From positions 1 to 5,743 of the forward strand of contig DTYD01000036.1 of the NCBI GenBank assembly GCA_012962055.1: a DNA stretch of 5,743 nucleotides, written 5' to 3'. The notes below the pieces were generated by a model. The model made no database searches and was not told the origin of the DNA. It saw only the letters and a list, made by a program, of their open reading frames with translations. The number at the start of each line of letters is the position of its first letter. Position 1 is the stretch's first letter. This DNA comes from Hadesarchaea archaeon (lineage in GTDB: Archaea > Hadarchaeota > Hadarchaeia > Hadarchaeales > Hadarchaeaceae). Shown in pieces: positions 1-5,095 of the stretch. Both the position numbers and the translations under genes were made by a program.

Positions 1-1
1 A

Positions 2-811
2 AACGTCGCTGAGCGCGGTTTCGACATTGGGAAGGGACAGCAGGTGTTGCGCGCGGGAGAGTTGCTCACGCATATAAAGTTGGGTGTCTTGGCAGCGATC
101 GGGGTCGGGCGTGTCCGTGTCTTTTCCAAGCCAAGAGTCGCGATCATCTCGAGCGGGGCGGAGTTGGTCAATCCAGGCAGGAAGTTGAATCCGGGTGAGA
201 TCTACGACATCAACGGCCCGGCGCTCAGCGGTGCGGTCACTTCTTGCGGCGCGGAACCGGTTTACCTAGGCATTGCGCGTGACCGCGCATCGGAGATCAA
301 GAAACTTGCCAGAAAAGGATTGAGAAAAAGCGATGTTCTGCTCATCTCGGGCGGGTCTTCAGCGGGCGCGGGCGACATCGTCCCAAAAATCGTCAATGAT
401 ATGGGCAAACCCGGTGTGATCGTGCACGGCCTTGCCATGAAACCCGGCAAACCGACGTTCATAGCGGTGCTTGGAAAGAAACCCGTGTTCGGGCTCCCTG
501 GCTATCCCGTTTCCGCGCTGATGGTTTTCGACCAGCTAGTCGCAGATTACATCCGAAGTTTGTCTGGAGAGGCGCACCCGCAGCGATCGAGCATCCGTGC
601 TAGGCTGACCGCAAAGGTGCTATCAGCGCGTGGTAGGAAGGAACTTGTTCCCGTGCGGGTGAAAAATGGAATACTTGCTGAACCGGTCCTGAAGGGGTCC
701 GGAGCCGTGACATCGCTCTCTACGGCGGACGGCTACATCGAGGTGCCGCTTGAGAGCGAGCTGATCGAGGAAGGAGAGATAGTCGAAGTAAAACTTTTCG
801 GGAGCAAATGA
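2..811 (+). CDS. moeA: Molybdopterin molybdenumtransferase MoeA, 3' part (left end cut)
   Basis: MoeA inserts molybdate (or tungstate in some archaea) into adenylated molybdopterin, the last step of molybdenum cofactor synthesis in the cytoplasm. The frame is open from base 2, giving 269 visible residues. MoeA proteins are usually about 400 residues, so roughly the first third lies outside the window; the GTG at 44 is internal. Visible parts in order: the end of the N-terminal MoeA region; the molybdopterin-binding (MoCF) domain starting near KPRVAIISSGAELV; the SGGSSAGAGD loop (bases 347-376), matching the family's SGGxSxGxxD; AMKPGKPT; GLPGYPVSA (bases 491-517); and a C-terminal barrel domain including GSGAVTSLSTADGYI. 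Tyr replaces the commoner Asn of GLPGNPVSA, a change I believe occurs in archaeal homologues. The stop is 1 nt before moaA, so the two are almost certainly one operon. Whether it prefers molybdenum or tungsten cannot be read from the sequence. Confidence 0.93.
   Translation, partial: NVAERGFDIGKGQQVLRAGELLTHIKLGVLAAIGVGRVRVFSKPRVAIISSGAELVNPGRKLNPGEIYDINGPALSGAVTSCGAEPVYLGIARDRASEIKKLARKGLRKSDVLLISGGSSAGAGDIVPKIVNDMGKPGVIVHGLAMKPGKPTFIAVLGKKPVFGLPGYPVSALMVFDQLVADYIRSLSGEAHPQRSSIRARLTAKVLSARGRKELVPVRVKNGILAEPVLKGSGAVTSLSTADGYIEVPLESELIEEGEIVEVKLFGSK
800..804 (+). promoter_or_regulatory. Ribosome binding site of moaA
   Basis: GGGAG lies inside the last codons of moeA, with 8 nt before the moaA ATG at 813. 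It supports this start and means moaA is translated from the same message as moeA. Confidence 0.7.
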
Positions 812-812
812 T

Positions 813-1751
813 ATGATCAGGGACAGGTTCGGTAGACCAGTCACGGGTCTGAGGATATCGGTCACCGAAAAATGTAATCTGGATTGTTTCTATTGCCACA
901 GGGAAGGTTGCTTGGAAAGTCGGCGCGAGATGACCGCTGATGAGGTGGGAAAAGTCGTTGAGGTGTCGAGGGAATTTGGGGTGAGAAAGATCAAGCTGAC
1001 GGGCGGGGAGCCGCTTTTGCGCGACGACATCGTGGACGTAGTGAGGGCAGTTGCAGGGGCGGGCATCGGTGAGGTCTCCATGACAACAAACGGCGTCTTG
1101 CTTTCAGGTGTGGCACATGAACTCGCCGAAGCCGGACTGGATCGGGTGAACATCAGCTTAGATACGCTCGACCCGAGGACTTTCCACAAAATAACAGGCA
1201 ACGGTTCTGTGTCTGACGTGTTCGCGGGCATAGACGCCGCTCTTGACGCCGGGCTAAGCCCGGTTAAGCTGAACATGGTGCTGCTCGCGGGCTTGAACGA
1301 TCACGAAGTTGAGAGCATGATAGCGTACACGTCGAAGCGCGGCATCGTCCTGCAGATAATCGAGCTGCTCGACACAGACGGAAGAGTTTTTTCAACCTAT
1401 CACCGCGATTTGGATGACATTGAACGAGGGCTTCGGTCTCAAGCCGCCGCTGTTCGTACCCGTTGCTGGATGCAAGCGCGGAAGAAATACATCTTACAGG
1501 GCGGCGAGGTCGAGGTGGTGAGGCCGATGCATAACTCCGAATTCTGCATGCACTGTACCCGTTTGCGTCTGACCGCCGATGGTTACCTTAAGCCGTGCCT
1601 GATGCGCAACGACAACCTCGTAGATGTCCTTTCACTCGTAAAAACCGATGATCTCGATGAAGCACGCAAAGCGTTTGCCGAGGCCATCGCGCGGAGGGAA
1701 CCGTATTTCAAAGGTGTGGCCCGTGAGGCACGCATTTCAGGTCGCGTATGA
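813..1751 (+). CDS. moaA: GTP 3',8-cyclase MoaA (radical SAM), archaeal type
   Basis: MoaA converts GTP to 3',8-cyclo-7,8-dihydro-GTP, the first step of molybdopterin synthesis, using S-adenosylmethionine and two 4Fe-4S clusters. The 312-residue product is normal for an archaeal MoaA. The N-terminal radical SAM cluster motif CNLDCFYC gives Cys21, Cys25 and Cys28. Arg14 in LRISVTEKC sits 7 residues before the first Cys, as does Arg17 of the Staphylococcus aureus enzyme. The GGEP motif (64-67) and NISLDTLD (113-120) belong to the barrel. The second cluster, which binds GTP, has Cys245, Cys248 and Cys262; Arg250 and Arg252 in CTRLRL match the GTP-binding arginines after the second Cys. The protein ends shortly after REPYF and lacks the terminal Gly-Gly of bacterial and human MoaA, which I think is common in archaeal forms. 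The gene starts 1 nt after moeA and its end overlaps truA by 29 nt. Confidence 0.96.
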   Translation: MIRDRFGRPVTGLRISVTEKCNLDCFYCHREGCLESRREMTADEVGKVVEVSREFGVRKIKLTGGEPLLRDDIVDVVRAVAGAGIGEVSMTTNGVLLSGVAHELAEAGLDRVNISLDTLDPRTFHKITGNGSVSDVFAGIDAALDAGLSPVKLNMVLLAGLNDHEVESMIAYTSKRGIVLQIIELLDTDGRVFSTYHRDLDDIERGLRSQAAAVRTRCWMQARKKYILQGGEVEVVRPMHNSEFCMHCTRLRLTADGYLKPCLMRNDNLVDVLSLVKTDDLDEARKAFAEAIARREPYFKGVAREARISGRV

Positions 1752-2520
1752 CGGCGCGCGCTATTTCGGGTTCGTCCGGCAACCCGGCCACCCGACCGTC
1801 GAAGCGGAATTGTTGGAGATTTTCAGCAAGTGTGGGCTGTATCACGATTTGAGGGACGTCACATACCGAGTGGCCGCGCGCACCGATCGGGGAGTGAGCG
1901 GGATGGGTCAAGTAGTGGCGCTGGACGTGTTATGGGAGCCGAACCTGCAGGAACTGAACTCCGTCCTGCCAGAAGACATCGCGGTGCTCGCTGCCGTTGA
2001 GGTCAAACCAGATTTCAACCCCCGAACTCAGGCGCAGAGCAAGCATTACTGCTACGTGTGTGAGGCTCCTCATAGCTTCAACCTCCCGACCGCCCGAGAG
2101 GCCGCGAAGCTCTTCGAGGGCACGCACGACCTCAGTCACTTCTGTAAACGCGAGCCAGGTAAGCCCACTACGGGAGATCTCGAACACGTGAGAGTTCGGG
2201 GTAAGAAGATCCTCGTGTTCGATTTTATCGCCCGGGGGTTCCTCTGGCAGCAGGTGCGGCGGATGGTGGAGGGATTACTGGCGGTCGGGAAGGGAGCGCT
2301 TAGTGTGGAGGAACTGAAATCGATGCTGGACGGGCGGGAGAAGCATTCGATGCGACCGTCCCCTGCTGATGGTCTTTTCTTGGTCGACACCAAGTATCTC
2401 TCGTTCAGGTTCAGGCCGGACGCACGCGCTCGGAAAAGGTTCGTAGGCTATCTCAAGAGTCTCAAGCATCCGAGGTACGGGGTGATGGCGGCCCCACTGT
2501 GTCGCAAAGGATTTGTTTAA
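1723..2520 (+). CDS. truA: tRNA pseudouridine synthase A (TruA family)
   Basis: TruA converts uridines 38-40 of the tRNA anticodon arm to pseudouridine. The start is GTG at 1723, giving 265 residues that begin MRHAFQVAYDG, the usual family opening (basic residue, beta strand, AYDG). GGTG at 1713-1716, part of the GGAGGTGAT Shine-Dalgarno consensus, lies 6 nt upstream. GTG at 1714 is a less likely alternative, and starts further upstream would add a tail not expected in the family. The catalytic Asp is Asp55 in ARTDRGVSGMGQVV. Downstream are PDFNPR and SKHYCYVCE (substrate-binding strand with the conserved Tyr), GFLWQQVRRMVEGLL (171-185) and the closing PADGLFLVDTKY. Nothing essential looks missing. 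The gene overlaps the last 29 nt of moaA in another frame, so the two are probably co-transcribed and translationally linked, though their functions are unrelated. Some archaeal members of this family may modify other tRNA positions, so the exact target sites are inferred. Confidence 0.94.
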   Translation: MRHAFQVAYDGARYFGFVRQPGHPTVEAELLEIFSKCGLYHDLRDVTYRVAARTDRGVSGMGQVVALDVLWEPNLQELNSVLPEDIAVLAAVEVKPDFNPRTQAQSKHYCYVCEAPHSFNLPTAREAAKLFEGTHDLSHFCKREPGKPTTGDLEHVRVRGKKILVFDFIARGFLWQQVRRMVEGLLAVGKGALSVEELKSMLDGREKHSMRPSPADGLFLVDTKYLSFRFRPDARARKRFVGYLKSLKHPRYGVMAAPLCRKGFV

Positions 2521-2535
2521 AGTGGATTTCACCTG

Positions 2536-2543
2536 TTTATAAA
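2536..2543 (+). promoter_or_regulatory. Archaeal TATA-box candidate upstream of the endonuclease and topoisomerase genes
   Basis: TTTATAAA stands out in the gap after truA. In archaea the TATA box is centred about 26-27 nt before the transcript start, which would put the start near 2566. That fits transcription of the short ORF at 2576, the endonuclease and probably the topoisomerase. No convincing purine-rich BRE is seen just upstream. If the start is really near 2566, the Shine-Dalgarno of the short ORF would be only partly included, so the true start may lie a few bases earlier. Confidence 0.5.
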
Positions 2544-2575
2544 CAACTCCAGCCCAAAACCTCGGAGGGGTTGTC

Positions 2576-2629
2576 ATGGACGACTGCAGGCAAAAGATTA
2601 TTTGCATGGTGGAAAAGTGGGAGGGGTGA
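2576..2629 (+). CDS. Possible 17-codon leader ORF
   Basis: An ATG with GGAGG at 2564-2568, 7 nt upstream, opens a frame encoding MDDCRQKIICMVEKWEG before TGA. It lies between the TATA-like box and the endonuclease gene. The peptide has two Cys five residues apart and no family I recognise. The ribosome binding site is as good as those of the large genes, which is the only real support. It could be a leader peptide, a remnant of the sequence that preceded the topoisomerase gene before the endonuclease arrived, or chance. It shares its frame with the endonuclease, but the TGA and 18 nt separate them. Confidence 0.3.
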   Translation: MDDCRQKIICMVEKWEG

Positions 2630-2635
2630 AAAGCA

Positions 2636-2640
2636 GGAGG
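2636..2640 (+). promoter_or_regulatory. Ribosome binding site of the homing endonuclease
   Basis: GGAGG with 7 nt before the ATG at 2648 fixes that start over the second ATG at 2657. The stretch from GGAGG to ATG (2636-2650) closely resembles the same stretch ahead of the topoisomerase gene (3423-3438). Confidence 0.75.
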
Positions 2641-2647
2641 AAAAACA

Positions 2648-3433
2648 ATGCTAGGTATGAAAGAGTTAGAAAAGTTGTACTGGGGCAGAAAACTCGGTAC
2701 GCGTCAAATCGCAAAGGAAAAAAAGAGGAGTTATTCTGGAGTTAAATATTGGATGCGGAAATATGGGGTCAAAAGAAGAGATAGAGCCGTTGCACTTAAG
2801 TTAACTCCCTGGAGCCAAAAAGACGTAAATTTACAACAGCCGCCTAGGCTAGCATATATTTTAGGAGTTTTAAAAGGGGATGGTAGTGTTTGGTACAATC
2901 CCGCCAATCAAGGATATATTATCCGTTTGAAAACATCTAGTTATTTTTTTGCTTATAGTTTCGCTAGCGCTCTCAAGCAGGTTGGTTTGAATCTCTCTTT
3001 CAGGTTTAAGAAATATTGGCACGTTGATGCAAGATCGAAGACATTTTACAAGTGGTTTAAGAAATTATCATTAGAAGAATTAAAGAGTTACACGATAAAT
3101 TTTAAATCCGACTTTATACGGGGTTTCTATGAATCCGGAGGACCGATGTGGCACGACAAAGACGGAAGTTATCATCTTTGGATGTGGAACAAGAACTTGG
3201 AGCTGCAGTCCCTCGTGAAGGATTTGCTAAAAGAACTCGGTTTCAATTTCAGGATATACAAGCACAAAGAAGTATATTATCCACTTTTTTCCCCCACAGG
3301 CAGGGGAGGAGGGGGCGGGTGGAGATCCGGAGAAAAGAAAGAAGCCTGCCGGAAATTTATGAATATAATTAATCCTTGTATCAAGTCCCACCACAGACTT
3401 CGCGGTCTTGGCCGACTATGGTGGAGGAATTAA
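2648..3433 (+). CDS. Two-motif LAGLIDADG homing endonuclease, probably impaired at one active site
   Basis: Homing endonucleases cut a long DNA site in an allele lacking them, so that repair copies their own gene in. This 261-residue protein has the layout of archaeal free-standing or intron-borne forms: an N-terminal helix-turn-helix (about residues 5-45, with LGTRQIAKEKKRSYSGVKYW), first LAGLIDADG motif LAYILGVLKGDGSV (68-81), second motif SDFIRGFYESGGPM (154-167), and a C-terminal NIINPCIK segment (239-246). In the first motif the metal-binding acid is present as Asp78. In the second, by alignment to the motif, the position is Gly164 (codon GGA at 3137-3139), so this site should be weak or dead; a nickase or a decaying enzyme are the likely readings. 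A glycine run (220-224) in a G-rich stretch interrupts the C-terminal domain. No intron or intein host is seen: both flanking genes are complete. The DNA is AT-rich compared with its neighbours, a sign of transfer. Confidence 0.88.
   Translation: MLGMKELEKLYWGRKLGTRQIAKEKKRSYSGVKYWMRKYGVKRRDRAVALKLTPWSQKDVNLQQPPRLAYILGVLKGDGSVWYNPANQGYIIRLKTSSYFFAYSFASALKQVGLNLSFRFKKYWHVDARSKTFYKWFKKLSLEELKSYTINFKSDFIRGFYESGGPMWHDKDGSYHLWMWNKNLELQSLVKDLLKELGFNFRIYKHKEVYYPLFSPTGRGGGGGWRSGEKKEACRKFMNIINPCIKSHHRLRGLGRLWWRN
3303..3322 (+). other. G-rich tract coding for a glycine run in the endonuclease
   Basis: The stretch has G-runs of 4, 2, 5, 3 and 2 separated by single bases (one C and otherwise A or T). 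Five G in a row is a plausible slippage site and the tract might form a two-layer quadruplex, since only three runs reach three G. It encodes residues 219 to 225 (RGGGGGW), which do not look like part of the normal fold. The frame after it still reads into the expected NIINPCIK segment, so it has not shifted the frame in this copy. Confidence 0.45.
3388..3424 (+). promoter_or_regulatory. Potential hairpin masking the topoisomerase ribosome binding site
   Basis: CCACCA (3388-3393) can pair with TGGTGG (3419-3424), whose last GG is also the start of the GGAGG that serves the topoisomerase gene. A competing smaller hairpin pairs CCACAGAC (3391-3398, one base bulged) with GTCTTGG (3405-3411) around the loop TTCGCG; that form leaves the ribosome binding site free. 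Ribosomes finishing the endonuclease frame would pass through and open either. This is read from complementarity only. Confidence 0.35.
3423..3427 (+). promoter_or_regulatory. Ribosome binding site deciding the topoisomerase start
   Basis: GGAGG lies 8 nt before the ATG at 3436. It is the reason to choose that start over the in-frame TTG at 3376 and ATG at 3418, neither of which has a comparable site. The motif lies within the last codons of the endonuclease, whose TAA (3431-3433) falls between it and the ATG. Confidence 0.8.
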
Positions 3434-3435
3434 CA

Positions 3436-5007
3436 ATGGCTAAAATAAGGCAACTTGTCCACAATGGAGTTTTAATTCCCCAATATGAACCGAGAGGCTT
3501 CAAAATTCTGTACAAAAAAAAGAGGCTATGTCTCACATCCAAAGTGGAAGAGATGGCAGTTTCATGGGTCAAGAAGCTGGAAACGGATTATGTGAAAGAC
3601 CCCGTCTTCATCCGCAACTTCGTCAGCGATTTCTCGAAAGCTCTAGGAGTCGATCCCGGTTCCGAAATAGAAGACTTCGATTTCTCGGAAATTCAGCGCT
3701 GGGTCGAGCATGAGAAAGCCAAAAGGGAGAGCATGTCGCGGGAGGAGCGAAAGGCGTTGGCGGAGGTCAGGAAGAAGGTTCGGGAGGCGAACAAGGAGAA
3801 GTACGGATACGCCATGCTGAACGGAGAGCGTGTCGAGATAGGCAATTACACCGTCGAGCCCTCCTGTGTATTTTTGGGGCGAGGCAAGCACCCGCTCCGT
3901 GGGAGATGGAAACAGGGCGCCACTTACGAGGACGTGACACTGAACCTTTCTCCCGACGCCCCCACTCCCGAGCTCCCGGAGGGCAGGCACTGGGGAGGAA
4001 GGGTGTTCGATCCAGAGGCCTTGTGGGTGGCGAAATGGAGGGACAAGCTCAGCGGTGAGATGAAGTACGTGTGGATTGCAGACACAGCGCGGTTCAAACA
4101 GGAACGCGAGATCGAAAAGTTCGACCGCGCGCGTGACTTAAAGAAGGTGATCGGAAAGGTAAGGCGGTACATCGAGAGACACCTGAGTTCGGAGGATCCC
4201 CTCATGCGGAAGATAGCCACGGTGGCTTACCTGATAGACACGTTGAAGCTCAGGGTCGGTGACGAGAAGGAAAAGGACGAACTCGACACGGTCGGGGCCA
4301 CCACACTCAGGGGTTCGCATGTCAAGATAGATGATACCGGCACGGTGAAGTTCGACTTTCTCGGAAAGGACGCGGTCAGGTGGGTCGTGACGATCAAACT
4401 GCCAGCCCAGGTTGTAGAAAATTTGAGGTCGTTCATCAAGGGACCCGGAGAGCAGATATTCTCCGGCGTGCGCTCTGAGCACGTGAACGATTTTCTCTCC
4501 CAGGTGATGCCAGGGCTCACGGCCAAGGTGTTCCGCACCTACCACGCGTCGAAGACAGTTGAGGAACACCTGTCAAAAAAGCACGTCGAGCCGGGAGCTC
4601 CGGAGTTCGAGAAGCGACACGTGTCGAAGATGGCGAACCTGCAAGCGGCGGTCATATGCCACCACAAGCGCAAGCTCCCCAAAAACTGGGAGAGATCCTT
4701 CGAGCACAAGGTGGAGCGGCTGAGAAAGCTCCAGGGGCGGCTGAAGGAGGTCCGGAGAAAACCAAAGACCGAGAGACGCGCGAGACGGATGGAGCGGTTA
4801 AAGGAGCAAATAAGGAACGTCAAACTCCAAATAGAGCTGGCGAAGGAAACTCGCGATTACAACCTCGGGACATCGCTCAAGTCGTACATCGACCCTCGGG
4901 TGTTCGTGAGGTGGGCCGAGAAGGTCGGGTACGACTGGAAGCGGATTTACCCCAAAACTCTGCAGCGGAAGTTCGCGTGGGCTGAGAACAGCGGGTCGAG
5001 TCCATAG
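3436..5007 (+). CDS. top1B: DNA topoisomerase IB, eukaryote-type
   Basis: This enzyme relaxes supercoils of both signs by nicking one strand, holding the 3' end on a tyrosine, letting the other strand rotate and resealing; it needs neither ATP nor metal. The 523-residue product matches the core, linker and C-terminal domains of human TOP1 without the long charged eukaryotic N-terminus. It opens MAKIRQLVHNGVLIPQYEP, like the core start KGPVFAPPYEP in human TOP1. All five catalytic residues are seen: Arg273 in LRVGDEK, Lys311 in FDFLGKDAVRW, Arg367 in AKVFRTYHAS, His410 in CHHKR and Tyr484 in SYIDPR (human Arg488, Lys532, Arg590, His632, Tyr723). A charged, helical linker spans about 415-475. 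The last residues, KRIYPKTLQRKFAWA, copy the human ending closely. The gene follows the endonuclease by 2 nt and is intact. Close likeness to the eukaryotic enzyme, rather than to the small bacterial or poxvirus IB form, marks the archaeal lineage described in Thaumarchaeota and relatives. Confidence 0.97.
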   Translation: MAKIRQLVHNGVLIPQYEPRGFKILYKKKRLCLTSKVEEMAVSWVKKLETDYVKDPVFIRNFVSDFSKALGVDPGSEIEDFDFSEIQRWVEHEKAKRESMSREERKALAEVRKKVREANKEKYGYAMLNGERVEIGNYTVEPSCVFLGRGKHPLRGRWKQGATYEDVTLNLSPDAPTPELPEGRHWGGRVFDPEALWVAKWRDKLSGEMKYVWIADTARFKQEREIEKFDRARDLKKVIGKVRRYIERHLSSEDPLMRKIATVAYLIDTLKLRVGDEKEKDELDTVGATTLRGSHVKIDDTGTVKFDFLGKDAVRWVVTIKLPAQVVENLRSFIKGPGEQIFSGVRSEHVNDFLSQVMPGLTAKVFRTYHASKTVEEHLSKKHVEPGAPEFEKRHVSKMANLQAAVICHHKRKLPKNWERSFEHKVERLRKLQGRLKEVRRKPKTERRARRMERLKEQIRNVKLQIELAKETRDYNLGTSLKSYIDPRVFVRWAEKVGYDWKRIYPKTLQRKFAWAENSGSSP

Positions 5008-5011
5008 GAGC

Positions 5012-5042
5012 GCCCCGGTTCTTGGATTCTAGAGAGCGGGGT
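5012..5042 (+). terminator. Weak stem-loop after the topoisomerase gene
   Basis: CCCCG (5013-5017) can pair with CGGGG (5037-5041), plus a flanking G-U pair, around a loop of 19 nt; TTTT follows at 5050-5053. The stem is short and the loop long, so this may be chance. Archaeal termination depends more on T-runs than on hairpins. Confidence 0.2.
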
Positions 5043-5067
5043 CCATCCGTTTTAAGGTATGGAAGCG

Positions 5068-5075
5068 AATATAAT
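5068..5075 (+). promoter_or_regulatory. TATA-box candidate for the right-edge gene
   Basis: AATATAAT (from AATATAATT) lies in the 88-nt gap after the topoisomerase. At the usual archaeal distance a transcript would begin at about 5096-5100, that is at the GTG start at 5096, giving a leaderless message. That fits the absence of any GGAGG ahead of this GTG. TTTTAAGG near 5050 is a second, weaker candidate. Confidence 0.4.
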
Positions 5076-5095
5076 TGGAAAAGAGACGACATGCG

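Larger units (their letters stand above)
2630..3433 (+). mobile_element. Inferred homing-endonuclease insert between truA and top1B
   Basis: The endonuclease gene with its own ribosome binding site looks like a selfish insert. It is AT-rich (hand count 23 GC of 60 at 2881-2940, against 37 of 60 at 2221-2280 in truA), and sits between two complete host genes that need nothing from it. The left boundary is a guess; the right boundary may lie near 3385, where the base composition returns to that of the host. No flanking direct repeats of transposon type and no transposase are seen, as expected for homing. Confidence 0.5.

Noticed and set aside
44..811. moeA as a complete 255-residue gene starting at GTG 44.
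   Set aside because: The frame stays open to base 2 and the upstream residues (NVAERGFDIGKGQQV) fit MoeA, so the gene is simply cut by the window edge.
1715..1751. A damaged MoaA because the terminal Gly-Gly is missing.
   Set aside because: All cluster cysteines and GTP-binding arginines are present, and I believe archaeal MoaA proteins often end soon after the REPYF region without Gly-Gly.
2560..2568. Near-palindrome CCTCGGAGG in the gap after truA.
   Set aside because: Only four bases on each side match with a single base between, and its right half is the ribosome binding site of the short ORF; chance is the simplest reading.
2275..2607. A 110-codon - strand ORF spanning the truA end and the gap.
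   Set aside because: It mostly mirrors truA, has no motif and no ribosome binding site worth noting.
3376..3435. A longer topoisomerase from TTG at 3376 or ATG at 3418.
   Set aside because: Neither has a ribosome binding site, while ATG at 3436 has GGAGG at 8 nt. The added residues do not resemble the start of the topoisomerase IB core, and the TTG would overlap the endonuclease by 58 nt.
2600..3440. The endonuclease as part of a spliced intron or an intein in top1B.
   Set aside because: The topoisomerase reads complete from ATG 3436 with the expected core start, and no bulge-helix-bulge pairing between the two ends or intein splice residues could be found by eye.
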